DNA of 64,000 nucleotides. Source: Rhinopithecus roxellana (taxonomy: Eukaryota > Chordata > Mammalia > Primates > Cercopithecidae). The stretch is taken from the NCBI RefSeq assembly GCF_007565055.1, contig NC_044549.1:63206882-63270881 (forward strand), in the 5' to 3' direction. The notes under the pieces were generated by a model that saw only the letters and a list, made by a program, of their open reading frames with translations, was not told where the DNA came from and ran no database searches. Shown in pieces: positions 52,194 through 62,641 of the stretch; within the stretch, counting starts at the first letter, position 1, and every line of letters starts with the position of its first letter. The translations under genes were made by a program, and so were the position numbers.

Positions 52194-53050
52194 ATAATCC
52201 ACCCTCCCTTTGGGATTTTTCCCACTGAGGGTGGAAGTGGAGTTTCCCCTGAAAGAATAGACATTCCCACGCTGATCCTTTGGGGAGAAGTTAATCCCGA
52301 GACAGGAAATAAAGATTTAAAGAAAAGAAAAGTTTTTATTGGGCCAAGACTCCAAGGTGAAGAAAGGCCAGGAGTGAGTGGTTTCAGAATGGAAATGGGG
52401 GAGAATGGCCTGAGTCTGGTTGAAGCATGGTCTCCGGGGGGTTGAGGAGTTGGGAGATGGCTCAGGACACAGGGTGAGGGAGGATAAGGAATTCACTGCT
52501 CCTCTCTCAGCCAAGGTGCGGACCTTGATAAAGGTGGTGATCACCTAAGGCCAACGCAGGAACGTAGCAGGGCCAGCAGCCTGGAGAAGGAAAATGTGAG
52601 GGACTGTGCCCAAAAGTACAAACCAGTACCGTAAGAAATGTTCTGAATCTACAGGGAAACTGAAGAGAGGAAATTTTTCACCATGAACCCACTGTGGACG
52701 ATGCCTTAGCAATCTGGGAACAAACAGAAGGCACAGGCTGTTGTGGCCTGACACAGGGGTGCTCTGTACAAGGAGTCGGAGTACAAGTGGATGCCTCTCA
52801 AGGCTCCTTCTTGCTGAAATGTATACTCCAGAGTCCAGTTGGGCTAGACTAGGCCCCTAGGCCCTCGGGAGGGTCTGACCAAGGAATTTCACCCAGATGT
52901 CAGTTCACTCTGGCCCTGGCCATTGTCTACACCCACCCTGAGTCAAGTATGACCAGCTAAGGTTGGGCTTAGGGCCTGTATTTTTGGGCAGATGAAAATG
53001 GCCAGGGGTTGGGGGTGAGAGTCTGTGGTCTCTCCCTTCTGTTCCCAACC
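52194..53050. other. Single-copy block with a minus-strand polyadenylation-like signal
   Basis: The minus strand has AATAAA at 52335-52340 followed by ACTTTTCTTTTC. The upstream minus-strand DNA is not a repeat I can name and has no long frame. It may be an unrecognised LTR end or a transcript 3' end. Confidence 0.35.
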
Positions 53051-53363
53051 TTTTTTTTTTCTTTAAGATGGAGGGAGTCTTGCTCTGTCACCCAGGCTGA
53101 AGTGCAGTGGTGTGATCTCAGCTCACTGCAACCTCTGCCTCCTCGGTTCAAGCGATCCTCGGGCCTCAGCCTCCCGAGTAGCTGGCATTACAGGCACACA
53201 CCACGACTCCTGGCTAATTTTTGTATTTTTAGTAGAGACAGAGTTTCACCATGTTGGCCAGACTAGTCTTGAACTTCCTGGCCCCAGCACACACCTCAAG
53301 TGATCCTCCCGCCTCAGTCTCCCAAAATGCTGAGATCACAAGCATGAGCCACTGTGCCCAGCC
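53051..53363 (-). mobile_element. AluS carrying a 20-base templated insertion
   Basis: Full length with CCCAAC flanks. The usual GAACTCCTGACCTCAAG is replaced by GAA, a 20-base stretch (53274-53293), and CCTCAAG, a net gain of 13 bases. Confidence 0.93.
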
Positions 53364-53384
53364 CCAACTTTTAAAAATGAATTA

Positions 53385-53615
53385 AAAATAATTGTCTAGT
53401 TCATTGTTGTCTACAGTTTGATGGATTTTGACAAATGCCACCACCATCCCAATCAAGAACATTTTTATCCACCTCCCAAGACCTCTCATGGATCTTTCCA
53501 GTTAATCCCCTCACCTTTCAACAGAAAACCAATATTCTGATTTCTATCACCTTAGTTCAGTTTTGTCTGTTCTACAACTTGCTATAAGTGGTACCAAACG
53601 CTGTATCCTCCCCCT
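53385..53615 (-). mobile_element. Old L1 (L1M) fragment, antisense
   Basis: CAGTTTGATGGATTTTGACA, AATGCCACCACCATCCC, TCTTTCCAGTTAATCCCCTC and AGTTTTGTCTGTTCTACAAC. Confidence 0.75.
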
Positions 53616-53979
53616 CTCTCTCAACTTTTAACATGCAAATGATGCAATTACTTTCCATGAGTAAGCAGGTCACATGAAGAACATACACCGCCTTGATCCA
53701 GTGGCTCTGCATCTCCCCCAACACACCAGACTGTGCAGTAGCGGGTGTGCTAAGTCTAACCACATGAAATGTCGTTTTTGGCTTAGCGGCAGCTGGGCCG
53801 ATCTCTCCCTTCCCTGCTTCTGAAGTCCTCCAATCTCAGGGCCTGCTGACCCCCTGCTTCCTGGCCCCAGCACACAGCAATCGCTTTACCCTGAGAGTCC
53901 CAGCATCCTGAGAGGTTCTATTTTTGGCTGGAATAACAATCTCCAATGCAGGCACAGAGCTGTTCAGCTTAATAGCTAA
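53616..53979. other. Single-copy stretch holding the insertion donor
   Basis: No repeat or gene recognised. 53857-53876 is the 20-base donor CTTCCTGGCCCCAGCACACA. Confidence 0.6.
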
Positions 53980-54122
53980 TAATAATATTAGCTACCATTT
54001 ACTGAAGGCTCTCTCTTCAAGACACCGAGCTTAGTTTGCATACATTATTCCATGTAAGGCTCCCAATGAGGCATTATCTCCGTTTTACCCACTAGGAAAC
54101 AGGCTCAGAGAGGTTAGAAAGG
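53980..54122 (+). mobile_element. MIR fragment
   Basis: TAGCTACCATTTACTGAAGG, CACCGAGCTTAGTTTGCAT and GAAACAGGCTCAGAGAGG. Confidence 0.82.
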
Positions 54123-54134
54123 GGCTTCGAAGCT

Positions 54135-54290
54135 TTTTTTGGGCAAACGACTCACCTGGGGATCTGTTAAAATGCAGATCCTTACTCAGTAGGTCTGGGC
54201 TGGGCTGAGATTCTGCATCTAGTAATAAACTCCCAATTGGTGCTGATGTTGCTGGTTCATGGATCATACTTGGAGTAGCAAGGGGTGAGA
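54135..54290. mobile_element. MER5A (hAT-Charlie MITE)
   Basis: GACTCACCTGGGGATCTGTT, AAAATGCAGATCC, CTCAGTAGGTCTGGGCTGGG, TTCTGCATCTAGTAATAAAC and TGGTTCATGGATCATACTTG. Confidence 0.82.
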
Positions 54291-55059
54291 TAATCCCTCT
54301 AAGGTCAATTACCAGCAAGGGGACATTGGACAATATGAATGTCTTCTTTCAAACCCAATGTTTTTTAAGTCTGTTTATGTAGTGGGGAGAAGAAAACAAA
54401 CAAACAAACTGGTGCAGAATTCCTTTTCCAGGAGGCAAGTGCTTTTGTTCAGCAAAACGTCCTCATGAGATACTTAGGTTGTGGAAAGCTCTCCCTCCAG
54501 GCAAGGCAGGAATGGGCTACAAATTAGACAAAGAGATAAAGTACTCTTCGAGGGAGATGAATAAGTAACTCTAGGGGCTGGAAGCTGGGGAGAGAGGAGC
54601 AAGATGGTGGTGGGTGCTGGAGCCCACAAGGAGAAGAGGAAGACGAGCTGTGCCTGGAGGTGGGAAGGCTGTATGGACTCTTACAGTTTTAGGTGTTGGC
54701 TCCGTTGGGCTAGAAGCCTTTGATGTTGTTAGGATCGTTCAGCCAAGTTATACACCATCGGCTTGAGTTGGTGGAAGTTTGAAAAGAGGAGAGTTTAGGG
54801 TGGCGTTTGAATGACCCTTGAAAATGGAATACGCATGTGCAGTGGGCAAAGATGGACGTCAACCTAAAAGGAAAGTCAGAGGCAGTGATGAGAGAGGAGC
54901 CCCTCCCTCCGACCCTGCCTCCACCACAGTCTCCTGAGAGAAACACGGGGTTTTCCCTGTTCTCGAGCTCAGGGTTCAAGCCCAACTTGTTTACAATTTT
55001 AAGGGCAATTACCGTAAGATTTTACATCTTTAATTCATTTATTGCATGTGACAGCCTTG
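54291..55059. other. Single-copy block, no gene seen
   Basis: (CAAA)n at about 54397-54408. Short overlapping frames on both strands (54710-54985, 54837-55067) lack domains. Confidence 0.6.
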
Positions 55060-55187
55060 GGAGGTGAGAGGCTAGGAGTCATCATCCCCATTTTACAGTT
55101 GCAGAAAACAAGGCTGGGAGGGTGAGCTTTGGCACTGTTCCCACAGCCACACAGCTGAAGGGTGTCAGAGATGGGGCCAAAAGTGTG
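55060..55187 (+). mobile_element. MIR fragment
   Basis: ATCATCCCCATTTTACAG, TTGCAGAAAACAAGGCTGGG and CACAGCCACACAGCTGAAGG. Confidence 0.82.
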
Positions 55188-55375
55188 CTCTGAACCCTCC
55201 CTGTGAATCAGAATCTCCTGGGGAGATTTTTTAAAGTACCAGTTTGCCTAGATCTCCGCCAGGCCATCTGCATTCTCTTTGTCTGAGTTGGGCCCAAGCA
55301 TCAGGATGTTTCAAAAGATCCTCATTGGTTCCAGTGTTCAGGCAGGAGGAGAACCCTGCACTAGATGATTCATGT
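55188..55375. mobile_element. MER5-type MITE
   Basis: TGTGAATCAGAATCTCCTGG, GGAGATTTTTTAAAGTACC, GGCCATCTGCATTCTC and AGGAGAACCCTGCACTAG. Confidence 0.75.
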
Positions 55376-55489
55376 AAAGTGCATAGCTCAGCACCGGGCT
55401 CAGAGCCGGGCAGTCATCAGCCCAGTTAGCATCAGCTGCTGTGGATATTTTTACTATGCAAACTCAAGCCCTATGACACCATGTTGTCG

Positions 55490-55675
55490 CCTACTGGTTC
55501 TCAAACTCTACCAAGCATCAGAGTCACCTGGAGGGCTTGTTAAAACACAGAGAGCTGGGTTCACCCCCTGAGCTTCTGGGTCTAGGATAGAAAACCAGAG
55601 GGTGCCTTTCTGACAAGCTGCCTTTCTTAATACTGCTGTTCCAGGGATCACACTTTGAGAACCAGCTCTGTAAAC
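55490..55675. mobile_element. MER5A (hAT-Charlie MITE), nearly complete
   Basis: CTACTGGTTCTCAAACTC and ATCACACTTTGAGAACCAG are matching terminal inverted repeats. Between them are AGTCACCTGGAGGGCTTGTT and GAGCTTCTGGGTC. Confidence 0.87.
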
Positions 55676-56520
55676 AAAGCAAGGCAAGATGACTCAAAAA
55701 GGCACATGATTTTCAACCTTTCCAACTTGGGATTAAGTGGCCAGACTGAGTGGTGCCCTTCCAGTGGCCTGCCATGACAGATGGCAGGACTGGGTGTTGG
55801 GCGACCTTTGGCAGGTACATCATCTAGCAGGTGTGACTAAGACATTGCTGGTTCGTGGCCGATATTCTGGGACCCGGTCCTACATTCAATGGCTGACAGG
55901 AGGCTGAAATGGATAGAAAACACCTGTAGCCTAGGCAACACAGTCTGGCTCATACAATGACAGACTACTTGAAAAAGAGAACAGTGAGGAGGAAGGGAGG
56001 AAATGAACATGTGTAAGAAAAGAGGAGCTCAGCGTCAAATGTTCTGTATGCTTGCATGCTCATACACACTCTCACAGACACACGTAGACACTACTGCATA
56101 TTATACATATTCTTTCAACCTGGGATGGGAAAGAGGAACCAAGATAAGGGTTCTGGAACCTACTCTGGCTTTTCTGCTCTCAGGCAAGAAGCCAGACATT
56201 GTCCCATTTAAGTTGCCATAAATTGGGTCATGGGACCACCCCCATCACCGTCACCCTGACCACAGTCTGGTCAGATCTGCTAGCCCCAAACTGCCACGTG
56301 TAGACATAAGGGAGCCTGGCAGCCAATGAGGAGGCCTGGTGCAAAAACTCTCACTGACAGAGAAGCCCTGCAGTAGACAAGTGGGAACCATCCAAGTTAG
56401 GGCTTATCCTCTGGGGGACACATACAGCGGAGGGAAACAAGCCGAGGTGGCAGAAAGGGAAGACAGAAAAAGTAGGAGGGGCTGAGTCACCACTCAACAG
56501 TCTTTTTTTTTTTAAATCAT
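55676..56520. other. Single-copy block, no gene seen
   Basis: No repeat recognised; the longest frame is 72 codons. Confidence 0.6.
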
Positions 56521-56576
56521 GGTGGTATTTTTTCTACCATAAGCATTTTTATTGATTTTTACTTTTTATTTATTTA

Positions 56577-56694
56577 TTTTGTAGAGACAAGGTAATGTTT
56601 CCTAGGCTGGTCTTGAACTCCTGAGCTAAAGTGATCCTCCCTCTTTGGCATCCCAAAGTGTTGGGATTACAGGTGTTAGCCACTGCATCTGGTG
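56577..56694 (-). mobile_element. Alu fragment, one arm
   Basis: TTTTGTAGAGACAAGG, CTAGGCTGGTCTTGAACTCC and CCCAAAGTGTTGGGATTACA. Highly diverged. Confidence 0.8.
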
Positions 56695-56777
56695 GTGGCT
56701 GATGTTGTATTTTTATTTTTAAATTTTAAACAAAATTTAACTTTTAATTTTATTTATATTTATGTACTTATGTATTT

Positions 56778-56898
56778 AATTTTAGAGACAGGGTCTCATT
56801 ATATCACCCAGCCTGGGTTTGAATTCCCGGGCTCAAGTTGTCATGCCGCCTCAGCCTCCTGAGTAGCTGGGATGATAGGCATATGCCATCACACGCTG
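56778..56898 (-). mobile_element. Alu fragment, one arm
   Basis: TTAGAGACAGGGTCTCATTA, GGGCTCAAGTTGTCATGCC and CTCCTGAGTAGCTGGGATG. Confidence 0.8.
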
Positions 56899-57497
56899 CG
56901 AGGACAGTCTTAGAGTAGGCAGTCCCTTCTGAGGGAGTGACAAGATGGCCGGGTCGCTGGAACTGCTGATATAGCCTGACCCACATTCTGTACTGGCTTC
57001 TTGACCTTAAAGCTTTTAATAAGCAGAGCTCATTACCTCCTTTCACTCCACCCCATGGAGCAGGAGTGAAGGTTTGGGACTAATTCAAATGCTCTGGTGG
57101 GCCATCAGCCCCAAAACAGATAGAACACTCATTGAGTTCAAAAAGTTATGCACACATGGGGGTGGTATCTCCTTGTCCCCTTCTTCTATGTGGCTGAGCA
57201 GGAAAAGCAAGGACCACCCCAGTCATTTCTGCCTCTTTAGATTCCTGTTCTGCTCCCATGTAGAACCCCCCTCACCCTACCTTTGCACACATGTTCTTTC
57301 CCTCTCTCTCTCTCTCTCTGATCACGGATGGGTGGGTTCTGCCCTTTCCCCTCATTGCAGTGGTAAGATGGGGAGTTCGTATATGGGCTGCTTTGGTTCT
57401 AGATCACAAGTGTTGCATCAACTCAGATAAAAAGGCTCTATATCAGAGCTCACCAGTCTGCACTGAAGATGCATAGGGAGCCCCAGTTAAATAAAAA
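56899..57497. other. Single-copy block with a (TC)n run
   Basis: CTCTCTCTCTCTCTCTCTG at about 57302-57320. The 118-codon plus frame (57074-57430) reads through this run and has no recognised domain. Confidence 0.6.
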
Positions 57498-57966
57498 CGT
57501 ATTTCATTCAGGACTCTTGGTTGCCAACAAAAAGAAGCCCAATTCAAATTGGCTTAAAAATTTTAAAAAGATGGGAGAAGGGAAGAGGGCGCACTTGCTT
57601 CGGTGGCTTCTGATATAGCTGAGTCCAGGAGCTCAACAATCGCATCAAGACTCACTGTTTCCCCACTTCTCACCTCGACTTGCCTTTATTCCTGAGTGGT
57701 AAGCACCACTATCAGCTGCTGAAGGCTCACACTCTACCAGTAGAAACAATTCTCTTAGATCAAGCCAGAGTCCTGGAAGACCTAGGTCGGCCAGGCCTGG
57801 GTTGCAAACCTATCAATGCACCCACTGCTGGACTGGTCAGACCTGGGTTCTGTGCCCACTCCTGGACAGAGAGTGGGCGAGGGCTGGCTCCCAAAAGATA
57901 GTCAGGGTCCTGTTACTAGAAGAAAGGAGAACAGATGCTGGGAAGGCAAAACCAACAAATGCTGAC
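57498..57966 (-). mobile_element. Ancient LTR-like repeat (family A)
   Basis: GACTCTTGGTTGCCAACAAA, CCCAATTCAAATTGGCTTAA, GGTCAGACCTGGGTTCTGTG and CCTGTTACTAGAAGAAAGG, ending TGCTGACCACA. Confidence 0.55.
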
Positions 57967-58550
57967 CACAATATGTTTCATAGTTTCATTCTCCACATCT
58001 TTATCTTTTTCAAGGAGAGATGTTCTAAAGCAGGATTTGGGTATGCTAGCGTCCTGACCAAAACCATCTCCTTAAGTTCCCATGAGCACCTCCAGTTCCC
58101 ATGAGCCTGGCCATGTGTTTGCTGGGATGGTTTATTTCATGTCCTCACTTCTTCCTATAAATTGTAGGACTAACATATCCTTGTCAATTTCTTTTCTCTG
58201 CTTTGTAAGATGGCACTCAGCTTCATGACATCTCTCCAAAGGGCCTGAAGGCTGTGCCCCACATGCATCACCTCAGGGCAAAAGCACTTACAAGACAAGT
58301 CACTCCTGGAAGCTGCTTCTTAAAGCAGAGCATCTCAGGTAATTCCCTGAGTCCCTAAAAACACTGCTTCCTTGAACCCCAAGGTTCCAAAGCTACAGGG
58401 CATCCCAGATGTAATTTCCTAATAATATCTGTCTTTCTATTCTTTGCTATAAAATAGCTTAGAACAAAAGCAAAAATATAGGGGCTCCTTTTTGGTAAAT
58501 TTTTCAAGGTAATACCTATCCAGAAGAAAGTAATCCCGGATATACAAATA
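57967..58550. other. Single-copy block, nothing recognised
   Basis: No clear repeat or gene signal. Confidence 0.55.
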
Positions 58551-58813
58551 AAAGCATATTACACTGACTTCTATGAGCAAGCACATGGACACCTACGTCA
58601 TATCTAACGAAAAAAAGTGGAAATCATCTAAATATACAGCCAAATGAGATCAGTTAAATGGCTAACGGTTCATTCACATAGCCTTTCTGCAGCATTATAC
58701 AGGAACACTATGCAGCCAATAAAAATATTGAATAATGTGAGAATACAGTCAGGATATGTTGCTTAGTGAAAAGAAAGTAAAATCCTACCTTCAATTTTTA
58801 AAAACTTGTAAAC
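58551..58813 (+). mobile_element. Old L1 (L1M) 3' fragment
   Basis: TACAGCCAAATGAGATCAG, TTAAATGGCTAACGGTTC, AACACTATGCAGCCAATAAA and GAAAAGAAAGTAAAATCC. Confidence 0.7.
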
Positions 58814-59028
58814 ACATTGCTATGGATTGAATTGTATCCTTCCCACCACCATTCAAATCCTGAAACCCTAACCACTAATGTCATTGTATATGGAAATAGG
58901 GACTACAATGAGGCAATTAAGGCTAAATGAGGGTATATAAGGATGGGACTCTGATAGAATAGGATTGGTATCCTTATAAGAAGAGACACCAGAGAGCTTA
59001 CTTGCTCTCTCTCTTCACGTGTGTGCAA
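58814..59028 (+). mobile_element. MLT1A-like LTR, 5' half, sense
   Basis: TGCTATGGATTGAATTGTAT, CCTGAAACCCTAACCACTAA, AAGGCTAAATGAGGGTATAT, GGTATCCTTATAAGAAGAGA and CACCAGAGAGCTTACTTGC. It stops abruptly near 59028, where antisense MLT1 sequence begins. Confidence 0.85.
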
Positions 59029-59452
59029 CCCAGGTGTCAGCTGGGGCTGTGGTCTCATTAGAGGCTTGATTGGGGAAGGACCCGCTTTCCAGCCCTCTCA
59101 GGCTGTTGGCAGAATTAAGTTACTTGTGGTTTAGGACTGAAGGTCTCAGTCACTTGCTAACTGTTGAACAGAGGCCACCTTCAGCTCCTACAGGATATCA
59201 CTGGGGTGTCCTTGCTGTGTGGGTTTCCTAAAAATGATGCTTGCTTCTTCAAAGTTAGCAGGGGATGCAGAAACCACACCAACATCTATGTCATGTATTC
59301 AGGTATACACAACCGCACACATTCTGTCACCTTTCTGTATTCAGTTGGTTAGAAGCAGGTCACAGTTCTATCCACACTCAAAAGCAGACCCTCACAAGGG
59401 CATGACCACAGGCAGATCATGGGGGCCATCGTAAGCTACTGTCACAAAAGCT
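59029..59452 (-). mobile_element. MLT1-type LTR, antisense, truncated
   Basis: CAGGTGTCAGCTGGGGCTG, GGCTTGATTGGGGAAGGACC, GGTTAGAAGCAGGTCACAG, CTCACAAGGGCATGACC and ATGGGGGCCATCGTAAGC. The end carrying the GTAACAAA-type edge is missing; the sense MLT1A half takes its place. Confidence 0.82.
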
Positions 59453-59620
59453 GTAAATAATTGTATTGATCAATTTAACACATTTAAAATGCTAAATGAT
59501 GAAAGTTTTTTTACATCCTGCCCTAGAGACTTATTTTCATAGGACTTCAATTTTCTCTCATTTTATTTTTGTGACTGTCACTCATATCCTTCATATCCTA
59601 TTTGCTTTACTATGTACACT

Positions 59621-60220
59621 TTTTTTTTTTTTTTTTTGAGATGGAGTCTTGCTCTGTCACCTAGGCTGGAGTTCAGGGGCACAATCTTGGCTCACTGCAA
59701 CCTCCGTTTCCCAGGATCAAGTGATCTTCCTGCCTCAGCCTCCCAAGTAGCTGGGATTACAAGCATGCACCACCATGCCTGGCTAATTTTTTTTTTTTTT
59801 TTTTTTTGAGATGGAGTCTCACTCTGTCGCCCAGGCTGGAGTGCAGTAGCGAGATCTTGGCTCACTGCAAGCTCCGCCTCCTGGGTTCACACCATTCTCC
59901 TGCCTCAGCCTCCCAAGTAGCTGAGACTACAGGCACCTGCCACCACGCCTGGCTAGCTTTTTGTATTTTTAGTAGAGACAGGGTTTCACCATGTTAGCCA
60001 GGATGGTATTGATCTCCTGACCTCGTGATCCACCCGCCTCGGCCCCCCAAAGTGCTGGGATTACAGGCGTGAGCCACCATGCCGGGCCTTTTTTTTTTTT
60101 AGTAGAGATGGGTTTCACCATGTTGGCCAGGCTGGTCTCAAACTCCTGACCTCAGGTGATCTGCCTGCCTCGACCTCCCAAAGTGCTGGGATTACAGGCA
60201 TGAGCCACTGCACCTGGCCT
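59621..60220 (-). mobile_element. AluS, split by a nested AluY
   Basis: The outer pieces are 59621-59787 and 60089-60220. The flanks ACTATGTACACTTTT (59609) and CTATGTACACTTTTT (60220) are its TSD. Confidence 0.95.
59788..60088 (-). mobile_element. AluY nested inside the AluS
   Basis: The T tail lies at 59788-59807. CTCCTGACCTCGTGATCCAC and TTAGCCAGGATGG are Y-type. It inserted at the AluS middle poly(T) linker, a common L1-endonuclease target. Confidence 0.94.
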
Positions 60221-60230
60221 ATGTACACTT

Positions 60231-60537
60231 TTTTTACATTTACTTTTATGTTTATTAGAGATGAGGTCTTGCAGTGTCATTCAGGCAGCAGTGCAGTGGC
60301 ATGATCATAGCTCGCTGTGGCCTCAAATCCCTGGGCTCAAGTGATCCTCCTACTTCAGCCTCCCAAGTAGCTAGGACTACAGGTGTGCACCATCATGCCC
60401 AGCTAATTTTTAAATTTTTGTAGAGACAGGGTCTTGCTATGTTGCCCAGGCTGGTCTCAAACTGCTGGCTTCAAGTAATCCTCCTGCCTCAGCCCCCCAA
60501 AGTGCTGGGATTACAGGCATGAGCTACTGCACCAGGC
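60231..60537 (-). mobile_element. AluJ-like, full length
   Basis: ATCATAGCTCGCTGTGGCC and TTAAATTTTTGTAGAGACAG are J-type. Its TSD is CTATGTACACTTTT (60220-60233) and CTATGTAAACTTTT (60538-60551), the same sequence that flanks the neighbouring AluS. Confidence 0.94.
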
Positions 60538-60544
60538 CTATGTA

Positions 60545-60770
60545 AACTTTTTAATAAAGTATAACATACCCACAGAAAAACAAATCAGAAATGTATACAG
60601 TTTGATGACTTTTCATAAAGTGACTGCACCCACATAATCAGTCCCCAAACCAAGAATCAGCACATTTCAGGCTCCTGGAAAGCCCCCTTGTGCCTCCTGG
60701 CAGTCACTATGCACTCCCCCACCCCTACCAAGGGTGTCCATGCTCCTGACAGGGCTACATATTTTAAGCT
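60545..60770 (-). mobile_element. Old L1 (L1M) fragment, antisense
   Basis: TATACAGTTTGATGACTTTT, GTGACTGCACCCACATAATC and CCCCCTTGTGCCTCCTGGC. Related to the segment at 53385-53615. Confidence 0.72.
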
Positions 60771-61162
60771 ATTCTCATCCTCCTCTAACTTTTTCATGCC
60801 TGTCAATCTCACTTACAAAGTTGTCCTGGAATAAGGATTGAGGATTTAGATACCAAACCTGCTCAGCCAACCAGGACCAAAAAGAACCTTTGCTGCAGAC
60901 CCAATTCTGATAGAAATGATGCTTTGGCTCAAGTAGGACTGAATTGCTGGAATTTGCTGGGTGATGGCATCCTCCCCACCAGAGAAACTGGAAGGGGAAA
61001 AGCTTTATTTAAGGGAATTGAAGGCAGACAGAGGCAAAGCTACTGTTAGGTGCTCATTCGCTCCTTAAAGTACGTCCCTGTGTCCACACCCAAGTGAATT
61101 ACTCCCCAGGGAAGTGAAGAAAACTGCAGATGTGATTGAGAAACTGTTAGAATTCTCTAAAA
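60771..61162. other. Single-copy stretch, nothing recognised
   Basis: No repeat or gene signal. Confidence 0.6.
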
Positions 61163-61877
61163 CAGCACTGTCTAGAAGAAATATAACACAAGCCACATTA
61201 TATAATTTAAAAATTTCTGGTGACCTGGGCCTGGTGGCTCATGCCTGTAATCCCAGCACATTGGGAAGCCCAAATGGGAAGATCGCTTGAGGCCAGGAGT
61301 TTGAGACTAGCCTGGGCAACATAATGAGATGCCATCTCTATAAAAAAAAAAAAAAAAAAAATTAGCCGGGCATGATGATGCATACCAGTAAGTCCCAGCT
61401 ACTCCAAAGGCGGAAATAGGAGGATCCCTTGAGGCCAGGAGTTCGAAGCTGTAGTGAGCTCTGATCACGCTGCTGCACTCCAGCCTGGGCAACAGAGCAA
61501 GACCCCATCTCTCTAAAAAAAAATCAATAAAGTGAAATACATTAAACAATTAATATTTTTCTTGTAGGCACGTTTAAAAAGTCAGAGGAAACAGGATTTC
61601 GTAATTTTAATAATCATTAATAAATATTAAATAATGGTAATTTAGACAATGTTTCATTTTCATATACTATATCCAAATATTATAATTTTTACCTATAATC
61701 AATATAAAATTATGAATGAAATATTTTAAATGCAATAAGACATTTTACATTTTTTTCATTCTAAGTCTCTGAAACCCAATATTTTACATCTAATATTTTA
61801 CATGTCAGTTCAGACTAGCCACTTTTCAATTGCTCAGAGGCATGTGTGGCTGATGGTGACTATATTGGCCAGAGCAG
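61163..61877. mobile_element. hAT-type DNA transposon, split by an Alu
   Basis: CAGCACTGTCTAGAAG and TATTGGCCAGAGCAG are the terminal inverted repeats. Between them are AAGTCAGAGGAAACAGGATT and GACTAGCCACTTTTCAATTG. The flanks CTCTAAAA and TTTTAAGG loosely fit an 8-base TSD. Confidence 0.72.
61220..61525 (+). mobile_element. AluJ-like, full length
   Basis: GATCGCTTGAGGCCAGGAG and AACATAATGAGATGCCATC are J-type. The middle linker A-run is about 20 bases. Confidence 0.92.
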
Positions 61878-61969
61878 TTTTAAGGAACCAGGAAGAAGTG
61901 TCAGGAAATGAGAAAAAAAAAAATCCAAGTTTTCAAATGGTCCAAGAGGGGGTTACAATAATACCCAAA

Positions 61970-62125
61970 TAACAAATACGTATTCACTCATCAAACACGT
62001 TTGATATAGGGAACTAAAAGAAGAACTCAAAGCTTCTGCCCTCAAGAACCTCATAAGGGAGACAGTAAGGGAGACAGATGTATAGACCATTACAACATCA
62101 AGAGGCAAGTGCAGTACCAGAGATA
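61970..62125 (-). mobile_element. L2 3' end, antisense, diverged
   Basis: GTATTCACTCATCAAACACG, CTTCTGCCCTCAAGAACC and TCATAAGGGAGACAG. Confidence 0.6.
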
Positions 62126-62641
62126 AGCGAGAAGCAGCACGGCGATGGCCCATCAGCTGGGAGGGTGGAGGGAGAATACACATTCTAATACTACCCTCCA
62201 TTACAACTAGTTAGGGTGCCTGAAATCCTCAACATGCAATGAGTTCTGGGTCATGAAAACAGTCTGGTTAAAATGCAAATACCTACTCAGGCAGGGTGAA
62301 CACATAAATGTATGCACGCCCATTTACATTCACTATTTTTTCAAAATCAGATTTATTTGTGTTCTTTAGTGGAAAACAGAGCTGGAGGCATAGGGGAGAG
62401 ATCCGGGACTCAAGGCTCAACTGTGGAGCACTCAGGCCGTGAAGGCTTCTGAGAGGAGATCTCGTCAAGGAGAAAGAGCATTGAAAGTGAAGATTTAGGT
62501 GTCAAAAAGAGGCTGAAAACTGCCTGAATTTGCCCATGGAGAAACCAGTCCAGACCAATGCCTTTCTTTATCTGAACACATGGCCCTCAGACCTCCTGCA
62601 ACAGACTCACCCGCATATATGGTTAAAAATTTGTAGCCCTT
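62126..62641. other. Single-copy stretch, nothing recognised
   Basis: AATCCTCAACATGCAATG and GTTAAAATGCAAATACCTAC may be a trace of a DNA transposon; no gene seen. Confidence 0.5.

Noticed and set aside
51593..52270. Frames of 80-190 codons made of Cys/Val or Thr/His
   Set aside because: Translation of the GT/CA repeat; no coding constraint is visible.
57302..57320. (TC)n run as a GAGA-type promoter element
   Set aside because: Short simple repeat without other promoter features.
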